Counted from the stretch's first letter, positions 20,298 through 32,891 are shown. The stretch: DNA of 64,000 nucleotides from Neurospora intermedia (GCA_037102815.1 BTPP01000006.1:1302001-1366000), one strand, 5' to 3'. The notes: a model not told the origin generated them from the letters alone. Translations and numbers: made by a program.

Positions 20298-23200
20298 ACG
20301 GTCATTGTTAGATTGATCTGTCCAGTCAGACTTGTCTCCTTTTCTTTCCTTGCTAAAACTCGGTTCTTCTCTGGTATAACAAAAGCTTTGCTTCCTCTTT
20401 CCGACCAGTCAAGGTTTTCTCTGTGTGCTTTCTGTTTGCATTTGCGATATACCAACTTTTGTCTTTCCTATCTTGATGCATTATCCGGGGGTGGGCGCGT
20501 GCATCTTTCTTTAACTTGGCTAGAGGACAGCATCATGTTCTTATTCTCATACTTGGCGATTTGTAAGACATAGATGGTGACGGACGGGTGACTGGCCACA
20601 ATCGTCGCCGCCCTTACCATCTCCTATCTGTATAGACTAGAATCAGGATAGCTTTTGGTATGGACCTGCGCGGAGCTTGATTTCTTTGCGTGGGCACCAA
20701 GTTATCGAAACCATTTATAATGAGCTTACATCAAGTTTACTTACGGGAGATATATTGTGAATAAGAATTCGACCATTCGGCGCCCTTGGATAGCATGCCA
20801 TGTCAAGTGAAACCGTTCACGCAGGTCCGGCGACTCTGTGGTTGGTGATTCATGCCTCCTTCCCGGCATTTGGCCATGCGATAAACGTAGCGCCCATGCC
20901 TGGCTCCTGTTATCTAGACGTCAGATGAGTTGCAAATTGAATAGAATTTCATTGTACTAGTTGTCGGTTATTATTGCCTGCTATGACCCCGAATCGGAAA
21001 TCAAACCAGAGGTTGTTCTGGCATTTCCCCGCCGGTCGTGAGAGAGCCTTGTGAGGTTGAATTACTTCACGGTAAGACGGTGATGTCCATATCATGTCAT
21101 GTCATACTCATTGATCAACACTCCCTGTAACCTTGCCAGTTTTTTCTTCCATCGCTCTCAGTATCACCAACGGCCAACTGCCAACCTAAGCCCACTTGCG
21201 TTCGGTATACTGTACACGGTATGATAGCCCGGAATCGTTGTCTCCTTCTTTGACCGTTCATCTGCCGGATGGGGCTTGCCAAATCACCCTTCTTTGCGAA
21301 ATACGATGACAGGCAGTGCAATGTTCCACTTCACTCGGCAGTGATCAAGGCGGCTCGTTGGGCTATGTTGGTGAATTGGTGGATAGTCTAGTTTAGTTTG
21401 TCAAGATGGGCAGATCTGAGCAACCGTTGGTGTCCCAAGGGACCGGAAACAGTTTAAAAACCTCAAATTGACAAGCGGGTCATTTAGGGCTGAGACGAAC
21501 CGGCACAGCCTCGCTCGGATGGACAGTGGTTGGTTGATAGGTTGCGCAGCGCATTTCTGTCATCTTGTGAACGGAGGGGGAAAAAAATTGATGGGGTTTA
21601 TTAGCCTGAGGCATTCAGGAAGGCTTCCTTCTGATCAATCCATCTGGCTCGGGGTTTTGTTTGTTGGCACACACATCTATTACCGAGCCGTTTGCGCTGG
21701 CACATGTTGGAGAGGGTATGTCTTTTCACATGTTGGACCGAACGATGGCAAGGGAAGGATACTGGTAGTCAAACACCGCGGTTCGTCCGGAAGTGTACAA
21801 TGTGTGTGATCAGTCCAAACTGAATATTCCAGTTTGCAAGTTTTCAACCTGTTCCAACAGATAGATCATGTAGTTCCACCGCATCCGGTATCAACTTGCT
21901 GCTTCCTTAACTTCGCTCATTGATTCGATGTTTGGACCAGCTAGAACTAGGTAGTAAGATGCCATAAACTAGGTTGCCGGTATGTCTGCTTACTGGAAGT
22001 CGGCTCGCTGAGTCAATACACTTCGGCTTTCTGTCATCTTGGTGGCTTGGTATTCCGCTCTAAGGTCTGGCTATCGGTGTATGGCGGATGATCTCAAATG
22101 TTCGGCGGCCGGCTTCGGTAGGTGAGCTCGATATGTTTCCTGGTGATTCTCTAATTGCATATGACACTCCTCTGAAGCTCGTGAGGCTGAACTTTCTTAA
22201 TATCAGCTGATGGTGTGCTACCTGGAGGGCTACCACGGCGCTGAATGATGCTTCGAGCAAGTGGGCAATTATTGAAGTGGTAAACGGTCACGGGCTGTTG
22301 GTCTCGCTTGCGACGGCATCGAGGCGGCGTCTCATGTTGACCAACAGAGTGAAAGATGTTGTCGGTTGATTAAGCCGTGGGATACTAAGGGATAGACTAC
22401 ATCGTAGAAGAAGGGATAGCGGGCGGTGTAGGACATTGTCAACCGAAATGGGGTTGAATAATCATGATAACAGCAAGCTCGTGTTGTGAGCGGAGGTTGT
22501 TGAAGTTGGAGTTGGCCTTTGGAGTTGGCGTTGGATCGTGCATAAACCACTAACAATCGAGACCCCTAGAATTGCATGTAGTCCAGACCGCCAAAATTCA
22601 TGCACTAAATAGCATATATGCAGTTTCTGGAAGCGGGGCCAGGGCCAAGATAGCCAGTTCAGACCTCAAGCTTTATGCGCTAACTAGCATATATGCAGTA
22701 TCTGAAGTGCACAGCTTTAGGGGTCTCAACTGTAAATGATTATGCCTGTGTGCCAAGATCTCTACTCACACAGCCCGCTGGCTACTACGATAGGTCCCTT
22801 GCGATTGGACATCCACAGAGGAGGCGCAGCCACGGGATTGCAACGCCAACATGACCATTTTTTTCTTCCAGGTGAAAAGGGACGGGAGATGGCCGGGGGC
22901 ATGACTGTGAGCTGTAGGTCGGTATGTCTGAGTGTATGTACCGTGACAGCTGGTTACCTTACCGGAGGCACACTGGCTCCCGTGTGGCATCCATCCTAAA
23001 TAGGGCATTCCTACCAGAAGGCGCGAAGCGAGGAAAGCGCCTTTCCCTGTGAGGGGCTGCTGTCCTTCCTTGGCTGCTGCTGCCTCGTCGTCTGCTGTGC
23101 CTTACAGCCCTGCCGAGACTCTTGTGACGCTCAGATTTCAGTTCATCCGAACACATCTTACTGCTCACCTCATTTCGGCCTCAGAAACCAACACGAGGTA

Positions 23201-23580
23201 CTCTTCAAACCACTCCACGCGGCTCCACGCTTTTAATCCCTTTGTTTCGAAAGGAGCTACCCCCTGTTTGGCGCGATCGAGCTCATCCAACGATGCCGAC
23301 TTGTCCAAGGTCGTCATAGGCTAAGAGCGTTAGTATCGACGCCCGTTATTTTCTCTCTACCAAGCTGGACTGCCCTTTCATTGTTATCATCGGCCTGTTT
23401 GGCGCGATCTGTCGAGCAATCACTTTTCATACTTGAAAGGAAGATTGCCAACGTCGGGCTCTTTATCATCTCAACTAAACCGCCTGCCGGATGCGTAAAG
23501 GGAGGACGAGAGGGAGCCGTTGCGTTGAACTCAAACCCGCATGTAAAAGGTTATAAAAGTCCTGTCGGTGCTCCCACGAG
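20298..23580. other. Long gene-free region upstream of the adenosine deaminase gene
   Basis: No ATG-started frame in these 3.3 kb has recognisable content. It is not strongly AT-rich and shows no transposon remnants. Contents: the SRP40 3' region (T/C-rich), a TGAGTCA half of a CPC1 site at 22009-22015, the duplicated element at 22584-22710, and a T/C-rich segment from about 23040 with several short upstream frames that may be the leader of the deaminase gene. Confidence 0.45.
22584..22710. repeat. Two diverged 50-bp repeats centred on the palindrome GCATATATGC
   Basis: Unit 1 (22584-22633) and unit 2 (22660-22710) share a CAGACC start, a central palindrome GCATATATGC (22612-22621 and 22687-22696, 75 bp apart) and a CAGT-TCTG-AAG end, with scattered differences between. 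It resembles a duplicated regulatory element about 0.9 kb upstream of the deaminase gene. Confidence 0.65.
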
Positions 23581-25744
23581 ATGTGTGGCATGGCTCAAAA
23601 CAAAAACCCGAGTTCTCCTCGCCCATTAAGCAAGCTACGAAGGATCTTTTCATCTGTTCACTCAAGCAAATCACCATCCTCGCCTACCTCAGACCAGATG
23701 GCTTCAGGCGACGAAAAGCCCCGGGCGCTTCCCCCCAGGCCGTATGATTTGGTTGAATCATTCGACAGAGTGATCGCAGGGAGGGACAAGCACAAGTCCA
23801 CACCCATCAAGCTGCTCCAACAAGACATCGACACGCCCACGCCCCCGAACGCGAAGGAATATTTCCAGCAGCGTGATGAGGTCATAAGGCGCGAAAAGGC
23901 ACTTGGGTTCGACCACCATTGCACAAGCGAGGCAGATAGCACGGAGATGAAGGCAAATGCGGTGATCCAGAGACTGAAGGACCTAGATGTCGCCGAGGTC
24001 TACGAAAAGGAGGCCAGAATCGAGGGTTATGCTGGTCAGAAACACAAGCGCGTCCCCGGGGATCGTTTTCTAGTCAATGCCCCAGTCATTGAGAAAACAA
24101 GACTCTACCGGGCCATTCAGAAGATGCCCAAAGGCGCCCACCTTCATATACACTTTAACGCCAACTTGCTCCCCGAAGTTTTACTCAACATTGCGAAAAA
24201 GCAAGATTACATGTACATCATGAGCGACATACCCCTGCTTGACAAGAAGGCCTTTGAGCGATGCCATCTGAAGTTCAGCATTCTCAGCGATAGTGCCTTC
24301 AAGACAACTTGGTTGGGGCAACCAGATCTCTTCACACGGGATAAATCGGATGTCAATGGAGCTAAGGAGGAGGATGAGTCTGGCCAACCGAAACACATCA
24401 TGCTTTTCAAGGAATTCTGCAACCGGTTTGCCAAGAAGTACGAGGAGGCCTATGCGAGCGATGAGAAATCTCGGCTGAAGATTGCGCCTGGGAAAGATCT
24501 TGTCGACGAATACCTGACACGCAAAATCGTGTTTCAGCCGGATGAGGCTTACAATCCACATCAAACGGCCAAGGGGTAGGTCCTACGTGGATTCTTGATT
24601 CGTGCCAATTACAAAGCTAATACTGTCTACAGTGCCTGGCAGAGGTTCAATGCTCATACACAGATGATGAAAGGGCTTTTCAATTACGAGGCAGCTTACA
24701 GGGAGTACACAGAAAAGTGCTTGGATGAGTTTGTGAACGACAACATCCAATACGCCGAGATTCGCCCCAACTTCATGGAAACCAACCAGGTTTGGCATAA
24801 CAATGGCGAAGGCAGGATTGACAACGAAGGAATCATGGACCTCATTATCGATGTGTATGAGAAGTTCCAGGAGGATCACAAGCACAGAATCTTCAAGGGA
24901 CTCAAGATCATATACTGCACACCACGGTCTTTCAACCCCAGCCAGGTCAAATTTGCCCTGGACCAGTGCTTAACGATGAAGCAGAAAGACAAGTATGCGA
25001 AATATATCGCCGGTATGTCGTATTTTGCAGCCGCCGACACGGGGAAGCGAAGGCTAACAGAAGCTCTGTAGGATTCGATCTTGTTGGCGAGGAAGGAGCA
25101 GGCCATCCACTCAGTCACTTTATTGAACAGTTTCTCGAGTTCAAGGACAAGTGTAGGGGCGCAAACGTCGACATTCCGTTTTTGTTCCATTGCGGCGAGA
25201 CTCTGGATGTCGGCACGGAGACCGACGGCAACTTGGTGGACGCTCTTCTTTTAGGTTCAAAGCGTATCGGCCATGGCTTTGCGCTGGCTTGGCATCCATA
25301 CGTCACGCAGCGAATGAAGAAGCAAAACGTCTGTATTGAAGTGTGTCCTATCTCAAACGAGATCTTGGGCCTTACCCCTAGGATTAGTGGGCACACGGTT
25401 TACAGCTTGTTGGCGAACGATGTACACTGCACTATCAGCACCGACAACGGGACTCTTTTCAGGTTCGTTTCTCTGGAATCCTGCTCGATGTTCAGCCTGC
25501 TAACAAGTATTCATACAGGTCTCGCTTATCTCATGACTTCTACCAGATTATGGTCGGGAAGGCAGATATGTCACTTTATGGGCTACGCCAACTGATTGAG
25601 TGGAGCATTGACCACTCCTGTATGGATGACGAGGAGAGGTACCAAACCAGAAGAACATGGGAGAAGCTGTGGAAGCAATTCTGTGACCAGCTGGTGCGGG
25701 AATATCCGGACTTGGTGCCGAAAAGCTTGCACCAGAAGCTCTAG
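23581..25744 (+). CDS. ADGF/CECR1 (ADA2)-type adenosine deaminase-like hydrolase
   Basis: The family is zinc-dependent and deaminates adenosine to inosine. Four exons: 23581-24575, 24633-25012, 25072-25462 and 25519-25744; three introns of 56-59 bp; total 663 aa. Zinc and catalytic elements are visible: H-x-H at residues 187-191 preceded by H187 (HLHIH), HCGET at 498-502 (general acid Glu501), RIGHGF with His526, and STDN with the metal-ligand Asp at 583. In animal enzymes the last motif is S-x-D-D-P; here the second Asp is Asn584, a feature I believe is common among fungal relatives. There is no signal peptide: the first 50 residues are Ser/Pro/Lys-rich, so the protein is probably intracellular, unlike secreted ADA2. 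The ATG at 23590 is an alternative start. Confidence 0.88.
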
Positions 25745-27942
25745 ATTCCATGCCTTTGGATTCTTGGCGGCGAGTCATGACTGATGTTACGAAGAGATGG
25801 CCTACGATACATCCATGATTGGGATTTTAGCGCTTTGTGGCGATTACTCTTTTTTTTTTCTTCATTATTTTCACTTGAGGGATCCTCATGGACGACGGGA
25901 TGAACGCTGAGGGGTGGCAGATTTAGAAGGAAGGGAACTTGAAGGTTTGTGGGCGCAATGATTTTACAAGTCAATTCAGAAGCGGTGATTTTTTTTTTCT
26001 TATTTTGATTCAAGCGAGATCTTTGTGGTCATTTGTACACGCTAGAGAGGCGTTTTTGATATCCTTTCCTCTTGACCCGTGGTCAAGTTCTTCTACTCCT
26101 CGTTAAGAAGCACACTGGACCTTGATTAGCTTTGAATTTATTCCCCTATAGCTCATGCTTTGTACCCTACCGCCATTGCACCCTTCATGGTCTGTTCGCT
26201 GCGTATGTTAAACCTTCCCCATCTATAACCTCTTCGGCTCGGGGTCGTTATCCGCCTTTCGATCCGCCTTTCGAAGCTCGATAAGCGGAACGGCTACCGA
26301 CAGCATATGCTCACAGCCTCAGCACCCAGTTAAGGGCTGAGAGAGACACGACATGAAACGGAGCATGGTCTGTCGCACAACACTGCACATTTCATCTCCT
26401 CGGGCGTTCGAAGATCGACCACCATTATGAACAGCCATGGAGAGCCCCGCGTGGCTCAACTAAATCACCATCTTTGCCCGTCTGGTATATGTTGTCGGCC
26501 GCCACAAGGCAACCCTCAGCCTTTTTCCCATGTCGCATTTCAATCGCACACGGGCGCACAAGCCAAAGTGCGAGTTTATACTGACTGCAAGGTAGTCATT
26601 CACTTAATCTGGAGGGTAGGAGGGAAGAGGGGGAAGGGGTCTCGTGCAGGCTGGCGCGTTGGATCTATACCCAAAATGATACACAGCCCATCAGGCAGCC
26701 CTGGTGGTATAACCAGCCAGGTTGGTCGGGAATAACGCTGCCTACAAGCCAACCGCAACAAGGCTCCAGGCGGCACCCACCCACCATCCCATTAGTGGTT
26801 CAGCCATTGTGTGCTGCATCTTAGTCTTTTCTGTGCTTGGTGGTTCGCAATCCACAAGAAAATCTCAAGGCCAAACATCTCTTTCAGTCACTTCCTCCAT
26901 TCGTGGTTTGGCAGCCCTGAATGGAGAGCCATTTAGGCGCTGGGAGTCTCTGTCTGGGGTTCTGAGAGGCTGTGATGGTTGAGTTGTTACCGCGAGGGGT
27001 TACATTGCAGCATTCAGCTCAGGCGCGGTTTTAGTTTGGGTAACACTTCAAAGAGGCTCATTTCGCCGATCGAGGACAGGATATTAGGACGCCTTCGACA
27101 CATCATTTTCTCCTTCATGCGATGAATATATACCTACCCACGAGCTGTTATACCCCTCTTCCATACACCGCTGTGAAGTGTAGGTGTCGCATTTGTCCAG
27201 GTAGGTAGTTGATTTCCATGTTTTCATTATCTCTATGTTTACTCCAAAAAGCCCCATCTAGACTATTTCTTACTTCTTGATCAAGCCTCCTGTCAAGTCA
27301 CCCTTGTCGTTAGAACCGACCGTCGAAAGGTGAGAGGCTGGTTTGCCTATCGCCTAGCTGGGCGCGTTGCAGCACTCTGATCCTTCACAGGTGGAGACTC
27401 CGCTTTGTTGGCGCTTTTCCAAAGATCCTCACTTTGAGAGGCCGTTGGAAAGTAGCGCTGACGCCCCGTGATTCGAGACATAGCCTGATTCGTTAAAAGG
27501 AAAGCTGACTTTGTGTCTGAAGATTCAAAAAGGAGGCTTGGAGACTCGAGAACTTTCGCGACCTCGTACCTACTTTTGTGGTTGGAGCTTGGTTTTTTCG
27601 TTTTCTTTAAAGTACTATCTCGGTATGTCTGTACTTCTATAGTTTCAAGGAGCTCCAGAACACTCTCTCATATATGTACAGCTAACAAGGCGTTACCAGA
27701 CATATACAAACTCATTATCATCCTTCATACTTATCCTCGGTCGGACTACTAGACTAAAGGATTGTCTGAGTAGTCGTTCGCATCTCAATCGCATTTGAGC
27801 CCTGCCAGCGGAATAGCACTCCTTTACTGACCGAGGACGCCAAGCCAAGCCATTGGCGACTATCAGTCTGATATACTCGAACGATTCAAGATAGTCATAA
27901 AACCAAAACCTCTGGTTTACTGGACCAGTTACTTGGAACATC
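25745..27942. other. Intergenic, no gene seen
   Basis: This 2.2-kb stretch lies between the deaminase gene and the membrane-protein gene, on the same strand. The frames present are short. T-rich tracts at about 25850 and 25988 belong to the deaminase 3' region. The last 150 bp are a plausible leader for the gene at 27943. Confidence 0.4.
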
Positions 27943-29583
27943 ATGCCCGACGTCGACGATGATGGTTTCTACCACTGGTTCCCCTGGGGCAAGAACATCA
28001 ATCCGGGATGGAGCTTCGACGTCATCACGCTGCTGGCCATTATTGGCGAAGGCAGCGTTGCTGAATTCGCTCAAACCATCACCGCCAGTTCTCTCTGCAT
28101 GCTTCCGCGCCTGATTCCCGCGCCCCAGGCCCTGCTCCGTCCGCAGCGACCCCAACGACTGCCCGAAGTCCACGCCAAACTGGCAGGCGTCTACGGCGGT
28201 ACTCTCCTCGACTCGGTCGGCTTCTTTGCCAACATTCTGCACCCGCTCGACGAGTACAAGGCGTTCGACTTTAGAGTGTTCGAGATCAAGCATACACATC
28301 TTCTCCAGCCCGACGTCAGCAGACGGCTGGAGAAGGAAGGCTTTCTGGGAACCGTTTTCGGTCTCCGATGGCTGAAGAGGAAGAAGGCGAAGAAGGCGGA
28401 AGATAGGAACAGCGAGATCACGTTCAACAACACAAGAGAAAACGGCATGAACGGAGGAAGCCACGAAACCAGCACCTACGCGAGCGCGAAAACAGACACA
28501 GACGCCCTCAGGAGGCAACACGGCACCAACAAGCACGTCACCCTCGACGTCGACCCCGAGCAAGGCGACCATGTCCCCACGCCCGGCATCAACCGCCAGC
28601 CAACCATGTCCGAGCGCATCACCGACATGGTCACTGCGCCCAAGATGATGACGCCCCAACGCGTTGCCAGCAATATCAACGCACGCTACACCGTCCCCCC
28701 TGCCCTGGACTCGCCCATGCACGTCATCAACGTCTTCTCCTTCCTCCTCACCGTCACGATCCTCATCATCACAGCCTATTGGAACGACGGCGCGGCCGTG
28801 ACCGCCATCGTGACCATCTCCCTCGCCGCCACCGTCATGGGCTACGCCTCGTGGTGGTACCCGCTTCTCATGGCGCGACAAGCCAATGCCAAGGTGCCAC
28901 CAGGCGACGTGGTCATCCGCACGCGCGAGGGCGCCTTCCTCGTGGTCAAATGCACCGAGGAAGTTGCGCGCGAGCTGTACCAGGGCACGGAAGAGTGCCG
29001 CTACGTGTCGACAAAGTTCCACCGTCTGTTCATGGGCATTGCCATGGTTTTGCTCATGGTGGCCGTGGTGCTGTTGGGTAACTGCCGGTGGTCGTCCCAG
29101 GCCTTGATCGGCGGCGCCTATGTCCTGCTCAACAGCATCTACTGGGTCTGCGGTCTGCTGCCGCAGCGCTTCTTCTGGGACCTTTCCCGATATACCTTTA
29201 CGGACATCACGCCCGCCGACGTCATGAGCCACGATCCGAACGACGAGCCGCCCAATTTCACGAGGACGCTTTGGTATGCGATTCGTGAGACCAAGAAGGA
29301 TGCGTGGGTGGATAGGTCGGGTGCCCTGCCTGGCACGCTCCAGTGGAAGAAGTGGCTCGAGGAGGCCCTCAAGGCGGCGAAGGAGGGGAACTATAGTTGG
29401 GATGCGGTGGGCAGGAAGGATGAGATCATGAGAGAGAATCCGGATGCGTACGTTTCTAGGGAACCGTCGAACCCTGTGAAGCAGCATCAGAGTGGACACT
29501 GGCCAAATGATCCAGCGGCGCAGAAGGCACCGTTGGATCAAGTGCAGCCGTCGCCTTATCAGCATCCCGGAGGGACTCTGTGA
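27943..29583 (+). CDS. Fungal multi-pass membrane protein, unknown function
   Basis: A single exon encodes 546 aa. I recognise no family. The N-terminus contains a W-F-P-W-G motif and a partly hydrophobic stretch (about 25-60). Residues 140-255 are polar and Lys/Asn-rich. Four strong transmembrane segments follow: about 262-285 (VINVFSFLLTVTILIITAYW), 287-312 (VTAIVTISLAATVMGYASWW), 364-384 (LFMGIAMVLLMVAVVLLG) and 389-409 (LIGGAYVLLNSIYWVCGLL). Between the second and third lies a conserved-looking soluble loop, and the Trp/Asp-rich C-terminal 130 residues are cytosolic or lumenal with a Pro/Gln tail. Strong C-ending codon bias and the long open frame make it a real gene. It has no partner nearby that suggests a function. 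Confidence 0.8.
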   Translation: MPDVDDDGFYHWFPWGKNINPGWSFDVITLLAIIGEGSVAEFAQTITASSLCMLPRLIPAPQALLRPQRPQRLPEVHAKLAGVYGGTLLDSVGFFANILHPLDEYKAFDFRVFEIKHTHLLQPDVSRRLEKEGFLGTVFGLRWLKRKKAKKAEDRNSEITFNNTRENGMNGGSHETSTYASAKTDTDALRRQHGTNKHVTLDVDPEQGDHVPTPGINRQPTMSERITDMVTAPKMMTPQRVASNINARYTVPPALDSPMHVINVFSFLLTVTILIITAYWNDGAAVTAIVTISLAATVMGYASWWYPLLMARQANAKVPPGDVVIRTREGAFLVVKCTEEVARELYQGTEECRYVSTKFHRLFMGIAMVLLMVAVVLLGNCRWSSQALIGGAYVLLNSIYWVCGLLPQRFFWDLSRYTFTDITPADVMSHDPNDEPPNFTRTLWYAIRETKKDAWVDRSGALPGTLQWKKWLEEALKAAKEGNYSWDAVGRKDEIMRENPDAYVSREPSNPVKQHQSGHWPNDPAAQKAPLDQVQPSPYQHPGGTL

Positions 29584-32500
29584 TATGGTTCATGGTTTGG
29601 TTTGACTCCGCTTGAGGTTTTTGGATGATGTTTTTTTTTGGTTTTTGTCTTATGCTTGGTTTGGATATGATATACCTGGTCATGACCAACTGGCCGCTTC
29701 GAATAGGCAGGTGTTTGGTTATACATGATTGACTAGACGGTGACAAAAAACCGGCACCTGAAGAAAAGGTGTTGGGAAAAGAACAATGTGTAAATGCATG
29801 GAGGAGGATATGTATGAGAGAACGGGTTGACCTGTGCCAACATGAATATGAAACTTCAAAGTACACTCGAACAAAGGAGGTTGCCGTGTTGAACTGGTGC
29901 GGCCTGTACTTGCTTGAGCAAAGCCACCCAACCAACCACTTTTCAGGTGAAAGGCCAACACGCTCTTTGTATCAACATGTGATAAAACCGGATAGTAACG
30001 AACCTTTAGCTCTGCTCCAGCCTCGTGTCGTGTCTGTCCCGTATCCCTGTGTTCGATCGTGTGGGTGTCCTACTCGTGTCCTCTTGAACGTTTCGATCAC
30101 CGCGGAACTATCACCGCTCTTTACTTGCGATATTCGCTTGCCATCGACTCGAGCTAGTTTGACTGCGTGAGAAGGTTTGATGTTCCAAGATCTCCAAGAC
30201 GATCAACATGGCGTCGACACGGTCTCTGGGAGTCTCGCCCCCCACGAAGCCCGCCAGGCCCTCTACAGACCCCCACTTCAACCAGGTCCGCACGGTCCGC
30301 AGTCCGGTGGCCGTAAAACTTTTTCAAGGCTCGGCGCTTGGTACGGTGGGCTGGCGAGACTGGCAAGCGATGGCGACATTTCTGTGGGGTCTCCGGAGAG
30401 TAGTCCGGATAGTAATCGGTGAACCAGGCCGGCCGCGGAGGTGGTGTTCACGATTCCGGGCTCTCAAAATTATCCATAGTTGCCCCGTGGTAGACCCGTA
30501 GTTGATCCGCGAAACGTGGTCAGGGCTCCAAAAAGCCTCGAGTCCTTATCACCCAACCTAAGTGTGCGGCATGCGGTTCCACCGGGGATATCGAGATGCC
30601 AGGGCAATGCATCGATGCATGAGAGCAGGCGGCATTTTGACATCGTGATGGTTGCAGCTTCGGTTGCGCATGTTTTTTTGAAAAAAAAAGTTCTTCTTCA
30701 AAACTTTCTGCCCTCACCACTGTACCTGCCCGGACGGTTTGGAATTCTGTGTTGTTTTTTGGATCCTGGATATATAACGGCAATACATGCCTGGTTCAGA
30801 TGGAAGCATTTATCCACTTTGCCAAAGAACCCTCATGCCTCGAGAACTGCCAAATGGTGTCGTCAGCTGTGGCCACTCCTCGACGTGCTGCGCACTTGTA
30901 CATAAAGACATCTTCAACAACTTTTGTTCTCATGATACCGTAACATCGTGATGAGGGTATTCGGATGCAGATCGATAGTTTCCGTCGGTTACGGCTTGCT
31001 TGGCTGCCGGTATCACAGGTTTACTATGTACAAGAGATGAAAAATACCAATCTTTCAGCCGGCCGACAACCGGTGGATCTTATAGCGCACTAGTACAATT
31101 GTTCCGGTTGTCGGTGTACGTACTGTATCTTTGTACGAAGCTGTAATCATCGAATACCTCATGAGAAAAAAGACGAAGGGATGTTGCGCGAATCAACCTG
31201 CCCCAATTCACACTCTGCTCCGCTGCTACTACCTATATCCCGCTTTCGTTTAAGATCCTGTTCAACGCTATTCACGTCGAGACCGTTCGCTACTGCATCG
31301 TAAAGCGTGTCCAGCACAACGGATCTCGTTTCAAGCGTTCGCTAGAAGAACGAAACGCTGTTTTTGACGCATCGTAGTTGGTGTATGTAGTATGTATGTA
31401 AACACTGAAAACACGTTTTAAGCGATGGGCTGTAGTGAGTTCTGTGAGTCAGAATGAAACGTGGGAACCCTTTTTTTGTACCCCGCTCAACCCGCCCTGG
31501 GCCGCCAAGCTCTCCCACACAAAAGTTGTGAAAAGTAGTGTGTATCTTGGCTTCCCCGCGGAGACGTATGTATGTTGAGGAGAAAAACTGCAATTGACTT
31601 TTGTGATTCGACGACAAAGCTTTGTTGATCTTTATTATTTCCCAGAAGAAGCAACCATTCCCAGATGCCGCCAGCCTTTGTCTGTACGAATTCAACTGTC
31701 CGATATCGGTATGACAAGGAACTCAACCAGGTCTGGCGTCGGTGAGCTTCTTTCATGGTTGGCACACACATGGACCGCACAGCTTAATAAGGCTAGCCGA
31801 GGAAAAATCCTCACATGAAGCAAAACGCAAAAGAGAGTTGTGTGGTGTACTATGTACGTGCTGGTAGTGTACATACACGTAAAGTATACCCATTCGGTGG
31901 GTACGGTATTTTCCGCTCAATCATTCCCAGCGACAGTCTTCACAGCGTCGTGAAAGCAAGGAGGAGCCATGCACGAGACTGTTGCGCAATTCTTGGGAGG
32001 TGGAGAAGAACGGAGTCTGCTTCAAAGTTCCAAACAGGAATCGGGATCTGATCGGTATCAAATCGGCTGCAATTTTTTTCATGTCTTCTCATGCGGACCG
32101 GCAAACCGATGATGGCATCGGTTCGGTTCGGTCATCGCAATGGACCTGGAAAGTTCCCAGCGAACTGTTCCTGCCTCTCTGGGCTGGTGGTGGACTGGCG
32201 GGATGAAGTGAAATGATGGATGCCTGAGGTGCGGATACGCGTACAGCTCGACGGAAGCTTTGAGGCAGTTGCTGCAAGCTGGCTTCAAGCCATCCCATCC
32301 GAATGTGATGCGTTCTTTCTGGGCCGTTGCGACTTTGGGGATCGTCTTTCCCGCGCCCTTGGTTGGAGGCCCTGTCTCCTGTGTCCCTTGTCCCTTCCAG
32401 GCAAGCGAGCGAGGTCCATTCAGATGGTGCTCCATCAGCGCTGGCTTTCCGTCTCCATTGGCTCTTGGCAATTCGGTCAGCGGGGCTGACTGCCTCAGGT

Positions 32501-32891
32501 GGGGCAGTGCTAGTGTGTGTACCGACCCGCAGGATTGGTGCTTTGCCCAGAGCTCTACAGAATAGCGCTGGCTTCCATATGTTGGTTTTGCGGTTTTCTT
32601 GTATCGGTGCTGTGACTCATACTTCCCCCTTTGGCTGGCCTTGCGGCAACCAATAAGAACACATAATGAAATCTTGCGGGTGGGGAGTGGATTCATGGCG
32701 CCTGCATTGGCTTGGGGACGCGCACTGTCGCACACTTCCATCTGACCTTTCAGAAGGGTTTCGTGGTGGGCAAGGACCAACCGGTTGCGCGGCCGTGCGT
32801 GGGTGCCTCGCCCGGCACTGCCAGGGCCGCTGCAGTGGCAGTTTGCTGCCTGATACAAAATCCTTCCCTCCGCCCAGTTTTCCCTCTTTGA
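29584..32891. other. Gene-free region ending in the cpc-1 promoter
   Basis: This 3.3-kb stretch carries no supportable gene. A 259-codon minus-strand frame at 32079-32858 starts with TTG and has no family features. CPC1-type cores occur at 31445-31451 (TGAGTCA) and 32613-32619 (TGACTCA). The last 50 bp are pyrimidine-rich, and the CPC1 reading frame begins to be open after the TGA at 32889-32891. Confidence 0.5.
32613..32619. promoter_or_regulatory. CPC1/GCN4 core site (TGACTCA) upstream of cpc-1
   Basis: GTGACTCAT differs from the optimal 9-mer at one flank. It lies about 1 kb upstream of the cpc-1 AUG and about 300 bp upstream of the likely start of the long leader. That fits the known autoregulation of cpc-1 transcription; direct use of this copy is inferred. 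Confidence 0.6.

Noticed and set aside
27895-29565. 556-codon minus-strand open frame opposite the membrane-protein gene
   Set aside because: It arises from C-ending codon bias on the plus strand, has no domain features, and overlaps a frame with clear transmembrane segments.
32079-32858. 259-codon minus-strand open frame upstream of cpc-1
   Set aside because: It begins at TTG, has no family resemblance and overlaps several plus-strand frames in the promoter region.
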